Shown here: in pieces, positions 17,875 through 26,521 of the stretch | Position numbering within the stretch: position 1 is the stretch's first letter | Layout of the letters: every line of letters starts with the position of its first letter | Origin: Chlamydia trachomatis | Lineage (GTDB): Bacteria > Chlamydiota > Chlamydiia > Chlamydiales > 2-12-FULL-49-11 | Length of the DNA: 64,000 bases | Direction of reading: 5' to 3' | Assembly (NCBI GenBank): GCA_945862365.1 | Contig: CAMAXK010000002.1 | Coordinates: forward strand, 1-64,000 | Notes under the pieces: model-generated | What the model was told of the DNA's origin: nothing | Seen by the model: only the letters and a program-made list of their open reading frames with translations | The model's database searches: none | Translations under genes and position numbers: made by a program

Positions 17875-18771
17875 ATGGGAAAGCTTACGGGAAAAAAAGC
17901 CTTTATAGCAGGCATTGGTGATGATCAAGGTTTTGGATGGGCAATAGCCAAAGCTCTTGCTGAGCAAGGGTGCACCATTATTGTGGGCACTTGGGTACCT
18001 ATTTTAAATATATTTAAAATGGCTCTTTCAGCTGGCAAGCTAAATACTACCTTATCTGATGGCCGTGAGATGAACATTGATGCCATATATCCCATTGACG
18101 CCTGTTTTGATTCTATGGAAGATGTACCAGAGTCTATTTTAGAAAATAAGAGGTATAAACAGCAGGAGCGCTTTGCAATTGGTGATGTAGCCGATCTTGT
18201 GGGAAAGGATTTTGGCTTGATAGATTTTCTAGTTCACTCTCTTGCAAATGCCCCAGAAATTAAAAAACCGCTGCTTGAAACCACCCGAAAAGGGTACTTA
18301 GAGGCAATGAGTTCCTCAAGTTACTCTTTTGTAAGTCTTGTAAAACACTTTGCTCCTATGATGAACAAAGGCGGGTCTATTTTAAATCTTTCTTATGTAG
18401 CCTCTACCCAGATTGTTCCAGGATATGGCGGTGGAATGAGCTCAGCAAAAGCTGCCTTAGAAAGTGACACTAGAACCTTAGCCTATGAAGTAGGGAGAAA
18501 ATACAGCCTGCGTGTAAACTCAATATCTGCCGGAGCTCTTGCAAGCCGGGCTGCCAAGGCAATTGGTGATATTGAAAAGGCGGTAGAATTTTCTAAAGAG
18601 CATGCGCCGATGCAAGAAACTTTAACTGCTTGCCAAGTTGGTAAAGCTGCACTCTTCCTTTTAAGCGACGATGCCTCCGGTATTACCGCCTCTACCATTT
18701 TTGTAGATAATGGCTTACACGCCATGGGCCCTTTCATTCCAGCAAGAGAGTTAGAGTCAAAAACCTTCTAA
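17875..18771 (+). CDS. fabI: Enoyl-[acyl-carrier-protein] reductase (NADH), plant/chlamydial type
   Basis: 298 aa. It catalyses the last reduction of the fatty-acid elongation cycle. Seen: an atypical Rossmann [13 protein letters not shown], an insert of about 35 residues after residue 45 typical of plant and chlamydial ENRs, HSLANAPEI, and the active site YGGGMSSAK (Tyr184, Lys192). The latter has the plant-style spacing, one residue longer than E. coli FabI. The substrate-binding loop follows with [14 protein letters not shown]. It is divergent from the HolA-like gene, with 66 bp between. Family resemblance to plant ENR is established for chlamydiae. Confidence 0.95.
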   Translation: MGKLTGKKAFIAGIGDDQGFGWAIAKALAEQGCTIIVGTWVPILNIFKMALSAGKLNTTLSDGREMNIDAIYPIDACFDSMEDVPESILENKRYKQQERFAIGDVADLVGKDFGLIDFLVHSLANAPEIKKPLLETTRKGYLEAMSSSSYSFVSLVKHFAPMMNKGGSILNLSYVASTQIVPGYGGGMSSAKAALESDTRTLAYEVGRKYSLRVNSISAGALASRAAKAIGDIEKAVEFSKEHAPMQETLTACQVGKAALFLLSDDASGITASTIFVDNGLHAMGPFIPARELESKTF

Positions 18772-18804
18772 TGAGGGCTTTATTAAACTTAACTTCTCTA
18801 TCAA

Positions 18805-18876
18805 ACAATCTATCTAAATCATCCTTTCAATCCTTCTTGGTCTGACAAGGTAAATCGGATACTAAAGATAGATTGT
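18805..18876 (+). other. Inverted repeat downstream of fabI
   Basis: An 11-bp arm (acaatctatct, 18805-18815) is repeated in inverse at 18866-18876, followed by cttttc. The 50-nt loop is long, so a terminator is possible but not convincing. The rest of the 18772-19065 gap is explained by the frameshifted DUF4116 tail (18948-19076) and otherwise holds nothing recognisable. Confidence 0.35.
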
Positions 18877-18947
18877 CTTTTCAATACAACGTTAACTTCT
18901 CAACAATTTCAAGATCAACATTAACACGCGCAAATGAATATGAATTC

Positions 18948-19076
18948 TCATGTATAGTCGATTAAACTCACGATACATTCCCTATTTGAACTAAGTTCAG
19001 AACTTGCTCTAAAACAATCATTTGGATTATCTTTTAGAGAATAAAAAACTACTCTTTGATTGTTGCTAAGCGCATC
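18948..19076 (-). pseudogene. Out-of-frame tail of the DUF4116 gene
   Basis: Downstream of the stop at 19066, the +1 frame encodes 42 residues (DALSNNQRVVFYSLKDNPND, then CFRASSELSSNRECIVSLI and a stop at 18948). They fit one more unit of the repeat seen in the upstream gene: charged start, V-x-x-(A/S)-(V/L), then F-x-A-S-x-x-L-x-x-(D/N)-R. A single-base change near 19077-19082 would join the frames. The present gene is therefore probably a truncated version of a longer one. Confidence 0.6.
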
Positions 19077-19923
19077 CAGCAGCTAAAAGCACCTCTTGAT
19101 CCTTCTTAAACTCCTCACTCACAAAGTTCAGAACTTTCTCATTTTTAGATACAGCTTTAAGGACAAATTGCTTGTCAGCTCTCAGTCTAGCACTAACATC
19201 CTTGAAAGCACAAGGATAGTCCGTTATAGCAACAATTGCCACTTCTTCATCATCACAAAAGGCTTCATTAACAGAGCAAAATACTTCTCCATTCAAACCT
19301 ACCGCTTTAAGGATAAAGTCTCTATCAGCCTTTAGTCTAATACTAGCATCATGCAATGCACTACTATAATCTATTGATGTTATTGCTGTTAAAACCACTT
19401 CTTCATCATCACGAAAGTGTTCAGGAACAAACTCAAGGACAAATCCATTTTCTGATAAAGAACGAAGGATAAAGTTTCTATCATTTTTAAGTCTATCACT
19501 GGCAAACCGAAATACATTTTCGGATTCTAAATCGTTATAACATTCTAGTGCTTTAAATACCACTTCTTCATCATCTCTTAATTCTTTTGTTGCAAATTCA
19601 AGTGCAAAGCCAGTTTGTTCTACAGCGACCATTACAACCTGTTTGTCTCCCCGAAGAAAGTCACTAAGGTCCTTAAGTGCCTTACCATTACCCCTTACCA
19701 ATTCAATAGCGGCTTTTTTTTCCATTTTCGAATGATGACCTATACGAACTCTTTTATCTAAAGGTTGATTCTTACTTGCAGCTCTTTTTTTACGAATTTG
19801 TCCTAATGCTTGTGTAGAAACGTTGCTTACTTGCGCATTTAGTGCACCTTGATCAAGATTCTCTGTTCTAAATGATGATGATTCAACTTCTCTATGCTTT
19901 GATGGGCCGTGTGTAGGATCCAT
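19066..19923 (-). CDS. DUF4116 repeat protein (frameshift-truncated)
   Basis: 285 aa. The N-terminal 70 residues are basic and disordered (QIRKKRAASKNQPLDKRVRI). Residues about 70-285 are tandem helical repeats of roughly 50 residues, with alternating D(R/K)-(F/V)-(I/V)L+AV-xNG and F-(D/S)-x-x-(F/L)-(R/K)-(D/A)DEEV blocks. This is the DUF4116 pattern known from chlamydiae, protists and large viruses. No enzymatic residues are visible; such repeats probably bind proteins. The terminal repeat continues after the stop in another frame (18948-19076), suggesting a frameshift. Stand-alone gene; exported effector is a guess. Confidence 0.75.
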   Translation of the reverse strand: MDPTHGPSKHREVESSSFRTENLDQGALNAQVSNVSTQALGQIRKKRAASKNQPLDKRVRIGHHSKMEKKAAIELVRGNGKALKDLSDFLRGDKQVVMVAVEQTGFALEFATKELRDDEEVVFKALECYNDLESENVFRFASDRLKNDRNFILRSLSENGFVLEFVPEHFRDDEEVVLTAITSIDYSSALHDASIRLKADRDFILKAVGLNGEVFCSVNEAFCDDEEVAIVAITDYPCAFKDVSARLRADKQFVLKAVSKNEKVLNFVSEEFKKDQEVLLAAGCA

Positions 19924-20142
19924 AATATTCTCCTTTGCTTAAATTTAATTAATATTCAATATTTTTTCGATATTGTATAATAACCGACCTTTAAAACCAA
20001 CTATTTTTTGTTTACATCATGAATTTTACAACATAATTAGTGAGTAATAATCATTATTAATGCTCTTGAATAGGAATAAATAGCAAAAGTTAAGTAGATA
20101 TATAAAACTATTATGGGTTATTAGGACCTGATTTGGTAATAT

Positions 20143-21255
20143 TTACACTACTTGGGAAAGTAGGATCATATGATCAAAAAGAGAGAAATTCTTTTCACAA
20201 TCAAGAATTTGATTGAAGCGATTTCCTTTCATAATCTGACCTATAAATCGAATTTTATTAGACACAAATTTTACTGTGATTTGTTTATTAGGGGTGATAA
20301 GAGTGATCACATCTTCGGGGTAAAAGGCTGTAGCTTTTTGTCCATCCACTAAAATTTTACTTCCCTTGTTATCGGTAAAGAAAAATTCCATTTCTTCAAA
20401 CTCATTTAATAAGATTTCTATATGGTCATTTGTAACGTTGAGATCTAGATCGCCCTTTGCAATAAAACTATGCTCTCCAAAGTGGATGGAAAGAAGATTA
20501 TCTCTGTGATTGATCACAAGATCTTCTCTTTCAAATGCTTTATAAGTAATTAATTCCTGGATGCCGGTTTTGGGTAAAAGTGCAGCAAAAAGACTACTTT
20601 CAGAGGCTCCCTTACCTGTTGCAAGAAGTGAGATCAACGATTCAGTAGGATCGTGACCTTTATAGAAGGTTTCAGCAAGTGGTCCTGTATACACATTTAA
20701 TGCTCTATGCCAGTCAAGAGAAACCTCTTCTCCTAAAAAAAGCTTACAAAGTATGATTTTTTCATATTCGGGCAGGGTTTTTGCTTGAATTGGCGTTGAA
20801 GGTGTTTTAAAACAAGAAGAGTTGAAAACAAAGGAATCTAATTCGTTTAAACTGCTTTTGCTTAAAATGTTTTTTAGCAACTCTAGAACCTTTTCAATTT
20901 TACTTTTTGAAGAAGCAGGGATAAAACGTCCATAATTTTTTAAAAAAAAGGCAAGAGCAAGGCAGATGCTTACATTTGCATGATTGTTATAAACATTTGG
21001 AAAATCATGAAGATAGCTCCCAAATCCCTGATCGGTACAAAAATGAAAAAGTCTTTCTAAAAAGGCTAACCCTTTTTCAGCTTTTTCTTTTGAAAATGTA
21101 GTTACTAAGGCAGTCCCATAAGCGATATTTTCAACCATCGGGATCAAATCCCTAGTCATTTCCCTCTGACTTTTATAGTGGATACACCCTGTGTATTTAC
21201 TTAAGTGTTCCTCACTAAATGCAAGTGCATTTTGTGAAAGTGAAAGATCAGTCAT
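20143..21255 (-). CDS. Unknown 370-aa protein co-transcribed with a HAD phosphatase
   Basis: No family recognised. The N-terminal 200 residues are mainly helical (AFLERLFHFCTDQGFGSYLHDF, ICLALAFFLKNYGRF), resembling an alpha/alpha-toroid as in some glycan-processing enzymes. The C-terminal 150 residues look beta-rich (NLLSIHFGEHSFIAKGDLDL...). No signal peptide. Its start overlaps the end of the HAD gene by 8 nt, so the two are coupled and may act in the same sugar or sugar-phosphate pathway. Function inferred only from context. Confidence 0.6.
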   Translation of the reverse strand: MTDLSLSQNALAFSEEHLSKYTGCIHYKSQREMTRDLIPMVENIAYGTALVTTFSKEKAEKGLAFLERLFHFCTDQGFGSYLHDFPNVYNNHANVSICLALAFFLKNYGRFIPASSKSKIEKVLELLKNILSKSSLNELDSFVFNSSCFKTPSTPIQAKTLPEYEKIILCKLFLGEEVSLDWHRALNVYTGPLAETFYKGHDPTESLISLLATGKGASESSLFAALLPKTGIQELITYKAFEREDLVINHRDNLLSIHFGEHSFIAKGDLDLNVTNDHIEILLNEFEEMEFFFTDNKGSKILVDGQKATAFYPEDVITLITPNKQITVKFVSNKIRFIGQIMKGNRFNQILDCEKNFSLFDHMILLSQVV

Positions 21256-22090
21256 TTATCATTCTCCTTGCCTGTTTTAATGCATCAATTATACCCATAT
21301 CATAGGAGGGCTTTGCAATAATTGTGGCATCTTTTAATAGCTCTTTATCTCCATTTTCCATACCAATTGAAATATCTGCCTCCTTAAACATGGAAACGTC
21401 GTTAAGGTCATCGCCGCAGGCAATAATTACCCCTTTCCAGTCATAATGATCAATCAACCTTCGAAGCGATCCCCCTTTATCTACTCCAGGGGAAGAAATC
21501 ATCAAAATATATTCATCTTCAAAATGGACATCATGTAAAATTACAGCACTTACTAAAGCTTTGCTTAAAACAAGTGCTTTTAATTCTTCCATCTCCTTTT
21601 TCGAGCCAAATGTTCTTACTAGAGAAAAGTGCATAATATCTAACTGTTCAATAGAATCAACCTCTACCCAATTGACTGCACCATAACTTTTACTAAAATT
21701 TACATACTCAAGTGCTTTGCCTGAAAATCTACCCTTTTCATAATAGCAAATATCTCCATGAGCTGTTCCTGAATAAAAGGTAAAATCTCTATCTGAACTA
21801 TTTAAAACAGAGCGGACTGTTAAAGCTACATCCTTAGTAAGGAATCTTTGCATACAAAATATCTCCTCCGGCATCTTTAACACTTCGGCCCCATTTTGTA
21901 CTCCTAAATGAAAAGGAAAATCACATAAGGCTAAAGCTTTCTTTGAAAAAGTGTAGGTTCTACCTGTGAGAAACACAATTTCAAATCCATCGTTATAGCA
22001 TTCATGCAGGTAGGAAATTACATCTTTAGGGATGATATGGTCGCTACCGGTCAATGTTCTATCAATATCTGAGGCAATAATTCCACGCAT
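21248..22090 (-). CDS. Cof-type HAD phosphatase
   Basis: 280 aa. HAD motif I is SDIDRTLTG (nucleophile Asp8, acid Asp10), motif II is VFLTGRT, motif III is the Lys in the KGGSL region, and motif IV is CGDDLNDVSMF. The C2 cap domain between motifs II and III is that of the Cof/sugar-phosphatase (or mannosyl-3-phosphoglycerate phosphatase-like) group. Chlamydiae carry a similar gene beside fabI (CT103, from memory). A phosphorylated sugar or nucleotide is the likely substrate. First gene of a two-gene unit with 20143-21255. Confidence 0.85.
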   Translation of the reverse strand: MRGIIASDIDRTLTGSDHIIPKDVISYLHECYNDGFEIVFLTGRTYTFSKKALALCDFPFHLGVQNGAEVLKMPEEIFCMQRFLTKDVALTVRSVLNSSDRDFTFYSGTAHGDICYYEKGRFSGKALEYVNFSKSYGAVNWVEVDSIEQLDIMHFSLVRTFGSKKEMEELKALVLSKALVSAVILHDVHFEDEYILMISSPGVDKGGSLRRLIDHYDWKGVIIACGDDLNDVSMFKEADISIGMENGDKELLKDATIIAKPSYDMGIIDALKQARRMIND

Positions 22091-22139
22091 GCAACAATTA
22101 TACCTGGACGATAAATGAAAAAAAAGAGATAAATGATCT

Positions 22140-22634
22140 ATGACTCAAAAAATATTACTTTTTCTTGCTTTTCCATTTTTTGTCTTTGGAACAATTGAAA
22201 TAGCAAAACCCCCTACCTCTCTCAAGGTAGAGGAAAAAACAGAGGCTTTTCCTAACAATGAATCAGCCCCGGCCGCCCAAAATTCAAGCTCTGACCAGAC
22301 TGTCGATGACTCAGACGATATACCACTTTCTCCTGAGGGATCAAACCCCCATTTCTTAGATCCAAATTATAATCAGCAGTTTTTTAAGATACTTATTTTC
22401 ATCTGCTTACTTATCGTCTTTGGGATGATTGTAATTTTTATCTACAAAAGATCCTCTCCTATTGGATCTATTACTAAAAAAAATAGTCGCAATAACATTA
22501 AAATTCTTGAACGACGCTCTTTAAGCCCTCAAACTTATTTGTATCATATTCAAGTGGGAAATAAGCAGTTTATTCTATCTGAATCAAAAGTGGAGACAAG
22601 AACAGTAGCTACGATGGATTGGCCTGAAAATTAA
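22140..22634 (+). CDS. FliO-like membrane protein
   Basis: 164 aa. N-terminal signal sequence (KILLFLAFPFFVFGTIEIA), an acidic, disordered stretch rich in Ser and Pro to residue 75, one transmembrane helix (ILIFICLLIVFGMIVIFIY, residues about 82-100), then a small beta domain NNIKILERRSLSPQTYLYHI and VGNKQFILSESK. The TM plus I-(K/R)-(I/V)-LERRSLSP-x-(T/S)-LY pattern is that of FliO, the accessory of flagellar-type export gates. In a non-motile chlamydia it could assist a flagellar-like T3SS export apparatus. It is divergent from the HAD gene. Confidence 0.65.
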   Translation: MTQKILLFLAFPFFVFGTIEIAKPPTSLKVEEKTEAFPNNESAPAAQNSSSDQTVDDSDDIPLSPEGSNPHFLDPNYNQQFFKILIFICLLIVFGMIVIFIYKRSSPIGSITKKNSRNNIKILERRSLSPQTYLYHIQVGNKQFILSESKVETRTVATMDWPEN

Positions 22635-22672
22635 TCTAAGATCCACCTGAGCTCAGAGTTAAAATTATTCAC

Positions 22673-22939
22673 TCATCTTGTTTTTTTAGGAACTTCATAC
22701 TCTGAGGCGCTCGTAGGTTTTCGTTTTTGCGGAGCTTGTCCGACTTGAGCTTGTATGACTTGAGGTTGTCCGACTTGAGCTTGATTTACAAGCGGAGCTG
22801 TTTTTGTTAAAAACAAACCTGCTATACCCCTGGTAGCCTCTTGTAGTAGAGCATTAATTCGTGCGTGTTTTGGGGCTTGATTTTCATTTTGGAATACAGA
22901 CCCATCTGTAATTTCAGCAGAAATAGGATTAAAACTCAA
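22673..22939 (-). CDS. Small Gln-rich protein, uncertain start
   Basis: 88 residues, with a repeat QAQVGQPQV-IQAQVGQ at residues 52-67 and a basic tail KRKPTSASEYEVPKKTR. The only start in frame is a TTG without a ribosome site. An ATG at 22946 lies one base out of frame across a run of six T (minus strand). Either the gene has a homopolymer frameshift or it is not translated from here. No function can be suggested. Confidence 0.4.
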   Translation of the reverse strand: MSFNPISAEITDGSVFQNENQAPKHARINALLQEATRGIAGLFLTKTAPLVNQAQVGQPQVIQAQVGQAPQKRKPTSASEYEVPKKTR

Positions 22940-23064
22940 AAAACATCTCTTTATAAATTAAATAATAATTAAATTATCGCATAAAAGTAGTATAATTACA
23001 ATGATTTTATTAAATCTAATAATGTAATCGTTCAAAATTAAATTAAATTATATAAATTTTAAGA

Positions 23065-23946
23065 TTATTGTAAGAGTAATGATAACAACCTATCATTTTG
23101 AGGCTCCCCTAATCCTACATTGGGCTTCCAAAGAGTGACAGAAAAAGGGTAACCATGCCTTTCTTCTTGAACGTTTCTTCGAAAGATTTTTGCATTTGTA
23201 TAAAGAATTGGATTCATAAATCCTAAGGTAGGCAGTCCCTTTTTCCTTTTACTTTCATTGACTGTTTTCAATGTATCAATAAACTCTTTGGGGTTGGTTA
23301 AGGTGATATCAGGAAAAGCTCGTCCATCAAAATTTTGTTTCATTTCTTTTAGCTTTGCCACAATCAAGGGGTCAAAAAGGTAATTTTTCACCAAAAAGTC
23401 TTGATAGTTAGCATATTTTTTTCGTTTAAAATGAGTGCTAAATTTTGGAGGTGTCCCTGTGTTATAAGAGGTGATGGCAGGCATTTCCCCAAAAAAGCTA
23501 TGTGCAGGGGCAAGTATTGAATGTCCCCTAAGCGCAAGGTCTATCAACACAAGATTTACCCTTTTTTTAAATTTTCTTGAGGCGGTATAATCCCCTTCTA
23601 GTATATGCACTGTTTCCTTTTGATCAATCATCATCAGCGATTGTTCAATTTTTTCAAAATCTTCTTCTTCCTTAATTCGATAAAATGGAGGAACAAAATA
23701 GCGCGCTCTTTCCTCTTCTGTAGTTATAAGACGTAAAACGCCAGGAAATAAGGTTTTTCTTAAAGCTGCCCCTCGAAATTTTTTAAAAAAATTGCGTGCT
23801 GCCTCTTCCCATCTTGTATCAAAATATTCATGTTTTGCATACTTTGCAAAGGAACGTGAATCAGGGTTAGTTACTTTGTTAAAAAGCTTCAACATCTTGT
23901 GATGTTTCACGGGTAAAAAAACGGTATAAACTTTTAGGTGAGCCAT
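23065..23946 (-). CDS. Degenerate sedolisin (S53 peptidase) homologue without catalytic centre
   Basis: 293 aa. The N-terminus matches an S53 activation prodomain: TVFLPVKHHKMLKLFNKVTN then PDSRSFAKYAKHEYFD, compare V-LP-RN-L-L---VSDP-SP-YGKYL. Residues 150-175 (LIDLALRGHSILAPAHS) parallel the FMKLGL-GHS-LFASGDSG segment, but the oxyanion Asp motif SGD is replaced. The C-terminus keeps FSTHFKRKKY (family FSN-FPRPSY), NFDGRAFPDI (GRAYPDV), KRKKGLPTLGFMNPILYT (GRPPLGFLNPRLY) and WKPNVGLGEP (WDPVTGLGTP). The GTSAS nucleophile segment is deleted, and the Glu-Asp pair is not visible. At about half the usual length it cannot be an active protease; it may be a pseudoenzyme. Confidence 0.75.
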   Translation of the reverse strand: MAHLKVYTVFLPVKHHKMLKLFNKVTNPDSRSFAKYAKHEYFDTRWEEAARNFFKKFRGAALRKTLFPGVLRLITTEEERARYFVPPFYRIKEEEDFEKIEQSLMMIDQKETVHILEGDYTASRKFKKRVNLVLIDLALRGHSILAPAHSFFGEMPAITSYNTGTPPKFSTHFKRKKYANYQDFLVKNYLFDPLIVAKLKEMKQNFDGRAFPDITLTNPKEFIDTLKTVNESKRKKGLPTLGFMNPILYTNAKIFRRNVQEERHGYPFSVTLWKPNVGLGEPQNDRLLSLLLQ

Positions 23947-23998
23947 AAAGTATTTCCTTAAATTTCACCTTATACCTCCCCTCTAAATAGATCAAGAT

Positions 23999-24154
23999 CT
24001 ATTCTAAATGCTTAGGCTTTAAGATTGCCTCAGCTAAAACAAGCCCCTTTTTTCCACCTATTTTTTTTAATAAGGTTTTCATTTTTTTACAGTTTTTTGT
24101 CCTTGTATGCTTTTTTGGATCAAATAAATGACTTTCCTGCTTCAATTTAGTCAT
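23999..24154 (-). CDS. 51-aa Lys-rich protein coupled to floA
   Basis: An open frame beginning ATGACTAAATTGAAG at 24154 and ending TAG at 23999. Its ATG overlaps the floA stop (TAATG), an arrangement seen for several coupled genes here. The product begins [20 protein letters not shown] and ends LAEAILKPKHLE, with 14 Lys and 3 His. It is very basic and may bind nucleic acid or acidic lipids. No homologue recognised. The region would otherwise be an unexplained 200-bp gap. Confidence 0.55.
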   Translation of the reverse strand: MTKLKQESHLFDPKKHTRTKNCKKMKTLLKKIGGKKGLVLAEAILKPKHLE

Positions 24155-25119
24155 TAAATTTCCTCAGAGGCAAGGGCAAGTCTCATATCAGTATCTGCCA
24201 TCATATTTTTCATTCTTTGATAATCCATAATTCCAAGATGCCCTCTTTCAAAAGCAGCTGCAATGGCAATTGGAATTCTTGCCTCAGCTTCCACAAGCTT
24301 TGCTCTATTTTCCTGCTCATAAGCCACCGCCATCGCCTTTTTTCCTTCTGCATTTGCTTGAGCAACTTTCATATCAGCAAGGGCTTGTTCAGACTGAAGT
24401 ACAGCACCTACGTTTTTACCCACCGTAATATCTGCAATATCAATAGAAAGAATTTCAAACGCTGTTTGTCTATCAAGACCTTTTCCAATCACAGTTTCAG
24501 ATACACTATGTGGATTTTGCAGCACATCATAATGACTATCTGCCGATCCAATTGCGTTTACAATACCTTCCCCAACACGAGCAATAATTGTCTCCTCAGT
24601 TGCCCCGCCCACAAGTTGCATAATATTTGTTCTAACAGTTACCCTTGCTCTCACTAAAAGCTCAATACCATTTTTTGCCACCGCAGAAATATACTTATCA
24701 TTATCCCCTTTTGGACAATCAATGACTTTTGGATGCACAGAGGTTCTTACTGCATCAAATAAATCTCTACCAGCAAGATCAATTGCCGTTGCCTGCTTCC
24801 AGGTCAATTTAATATTTGCTTTATCTGCAGCAATACAAGCTCTAACTACTTCTCGAAGATTTCCTCCTGCTAAATAGTGCGTTTCTAGTTCAGAAATGGA
24901 AATATCCTTTAACCCTGCTTTTGTTAAGTTTATTTTTGAGTCAACGATTAACATTGGTTGCACCTTTCTAATTCTCATTCCAATAATGCTAAGCATTGAA
25001 ACGTGTGCAGACGATACAAGCGCTCTAAACCATAAACTTACACAGGAAGAAATAACTGAAACAATAAGCCCTGTTACAATTAAACAAACTCCTAAAAACA
25101 CCATCATAATATTATTCAT
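24154..25119 (-). CDS. floA: Flotillin-like protein FloA
   Basis: 321 aa from the ATG at 25119, preferred over the TTG at 25140 because GGAGG lies just upstream. One N-terminal membrane segment ([20 protein letters not shown]) is followed by a second short hydrophobic stretch, a PHB/SPFH-like domain ([31 protein letters not shown]) and a C-terminal Ala/Glu-rich coiled coil ([20 protein letters not shown]). This is the FloA (YqfA) family, which organises functional membrane microdomains at the cytoplasmic membrane. It is coupled to a 51-aa gene downstream. Confidence 0.93.
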   Translation of the reverse strand: MNNIMMVFLGVCLIVTGLIVSVISSCVSLWFRALVSSAHVSMLSIIGMRIRKVQPMLIVDSKINLTKAGLKDISISELETHYLAGGNLREVVRACIAADKANIKLTWKQATAIDLAGRDLFDAVRTSVHPKVIDCPKGDNDKYISAVAKNGIELLVRARVTVRTNIMQLVGGATEETIIARVGEGIVNAIGSADSHYDVLQNPHSVSETVIGKGLDRQTAFEILSIDIADITVGKNVGAVLQSEQALADMKVAQANAEGKKAMAVAYEQENRAKLVEAEARIPIAIAAAFERGHLGIMDYQRMKNMMADTDMRLALASEEI

Positions 25120-25299
25120 AATCCCCTCCGGGTGAAGCAAAAATTATCTAAAAAAAGCTGTTACATGTCAAGATAATTAATTATAGATATAGCGCTTAAA
25201 GATATAATTTTAAAAGAATTAGTAAACATTTAATGGGTTGATTATTAATCCATAAATCAGGTAAATTTAAAAGTGGATAATATTGGAGATATCACCTAG

Positions 25300-26031
25300 A
25301 TGGACATTAAACAAGTAGATGAAAAAAATGAAAGCATTTTAATTGCAGCTTTACCAGATTTAAATGAAGAGAATATGGATGAATTGGAAGAGGCAAATGA
25401 AGCTGAATCTTCCACTAAACAGGACCAGATAGTTCAATCTAAAACTTGGGAGCGTATTCAAAATAAAAAAAGAAAAAGCAGCTTAAATCTGTTGAAGATA
25501 GAGACTAAAAGCCCTACTTTAGATAAAGAAGATCCAACTTATAATATCAATAAACTCAATGTTGATCTTCAAATGATGTATGATAAGATGACCCAACAAA
25601 AAATTAGTAAACTTGCTGTGAAAGAAGAAGCAATATGCGAAAGCATCAAGATTGCCGATATATTAATAGGTCAATTTAACAAATATAGAGCTGATGTAGA
25701 AAAAGGTAAAACTATCTCTTTAGATCAATACAATGAAGAAGTGGCTAGATTTAAAGAACTTTTTGCAAAAGTGACTCTGGATGATCCAAATACTTATAAT
25801 CCTTTCCCAGAAGGAGTGGATTTAGAAAATGTGGATGAGGAAACATTAATTGGATTTGTAAATGATTTAACAAATTTTGTAGAAAGCAAGCAGTTTGATT
25901 TAACAAAAATTTCTAGAGATTTAAAAACAGCTATTGAATTCCACTTACAAGTTTCAATGATTACCTCTGCTCGTGTAGGGAAAGAATCTGAGATCGATAG
26001 AATGATTCGCGGCCAAACAATTGGAGGTTAA
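25300..26031 (+). CDS. T3SS translocator-operon protein of unknown function
   Basis: 243 aa, acidic N-terminus (ALPDLNEENMDELEEANEAE), helical throughout, no membrane segment and no signal peptide. No family recognised. It is the first gene of a four-gene operon with a SycD-type chaperone and two hydrophobic translocators, and its stop lies inside the ribosome site of the chaperone gene. By context it may be a second chaperone, a regulator or a hydrophilic translocator such as a needle-tip protein. In C. trachomatis the CT576-CT579 cluster contains one similarly unassigned gene. Confidence 0.7.
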   Translation: MDIKQVDEKNESILIAALPDLNEENMDELEEANEAESSTKQDQIVQSKTWERIQNKKRKSSLNLLKIETKSPTLDKEDPTYNINKLNVDLQMMYDKMTQQKISKLAVKEEAICESIKIADILIGQFNKYRADVEKGKTISLDQYNEEVARFKELFAKVTLDDPNTYNPFPEGVDLENVDEETLIGFVNDLTNFVESKQFDLTKISRDLKTAIEFHLQVSMITSARVGKESEIDRMIRGQTIGG

Positions 26032-26032
26032 T

Positions 26033-26521
26033 TTGAATACAAAAACTGAAATGACCCCCCTTGAAATGGCAGAACTTTTACAAGAGTTTACAGCTAAAAT
26101 CGAAAATGATCGAGACCTACATCCAAAGGAATATTTGGATAAAGATGTAGAAGTTCTTTATACGATTGCGCATAAATATTACACGATAGACTCTTATGAA
26201 GAAGCCGAACCATTATTTATGAGACTTGTTTTAGCAAGACCTACAAACGCAGCTTTTTGGAAGGGGCTTGCTTCAACTTTCCAAATGCTTAAGAAATATC
26301 GGGAAGCGTTAGCCGCCTGGGGAATGATTGCACTATTAAATCCAGATGATCTGTCAAATCATCTTTTTGGAGCTGAGTGCCTTATTAATCTTGAATATCT
26401 AGAAGAAGGAAAAAAGGCATTAGATTATGTAGGAAGTTTGATTACACAAGAGCATCCAAATTTCAAAAAATACAATAAACTTACACTTATTGTAAAAGGA
26501 GAGGCAGTTGTCGATAACTAA
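26033..26521 (+). CDS. SycD/LcrH-type T3SS translocator chaperone
   Basis: 162 aa from the TTG at 26033, chosen because GGAGG sits exactly 5 nt before it. Three tetratricopeptide repeats are visible: VLYTIAHKYYTIDSYEEAEP, then LARPTNAAFWKGLASTFQML, then LNPDDLSNHLFGAECLINLE. This is the class II T3SS chaperone family that binds the two hydrophobic translocators before secretion. Its end overlaps the next gene by 14 nt. In Chlamydia the equivalents are Scc2/Scc3 (LcrH-1/LcrH-2). Confidence 0.9.
   Translation: MNTKTEMTPLEMAELLQEFTAKIENDRDLHPKEYLDKDVEVLYTIAHKYYTIDSYEEAEPLFMRLVLARPTNAAFWKGLASTFQMLKKYREALAAWGMIALLNPDDLSNHLFGAECLINLEYLEEGKKALDYVGSLITQEHPNFKKYNKLTLIVKGEAVVDN

Noticed and set aside
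24217-24657. 146-aa plus-strand frame inside floA
   Set aside because: Ser/Cys/His-rich antisense translation of a well-supported flotillin gene; no start signals.
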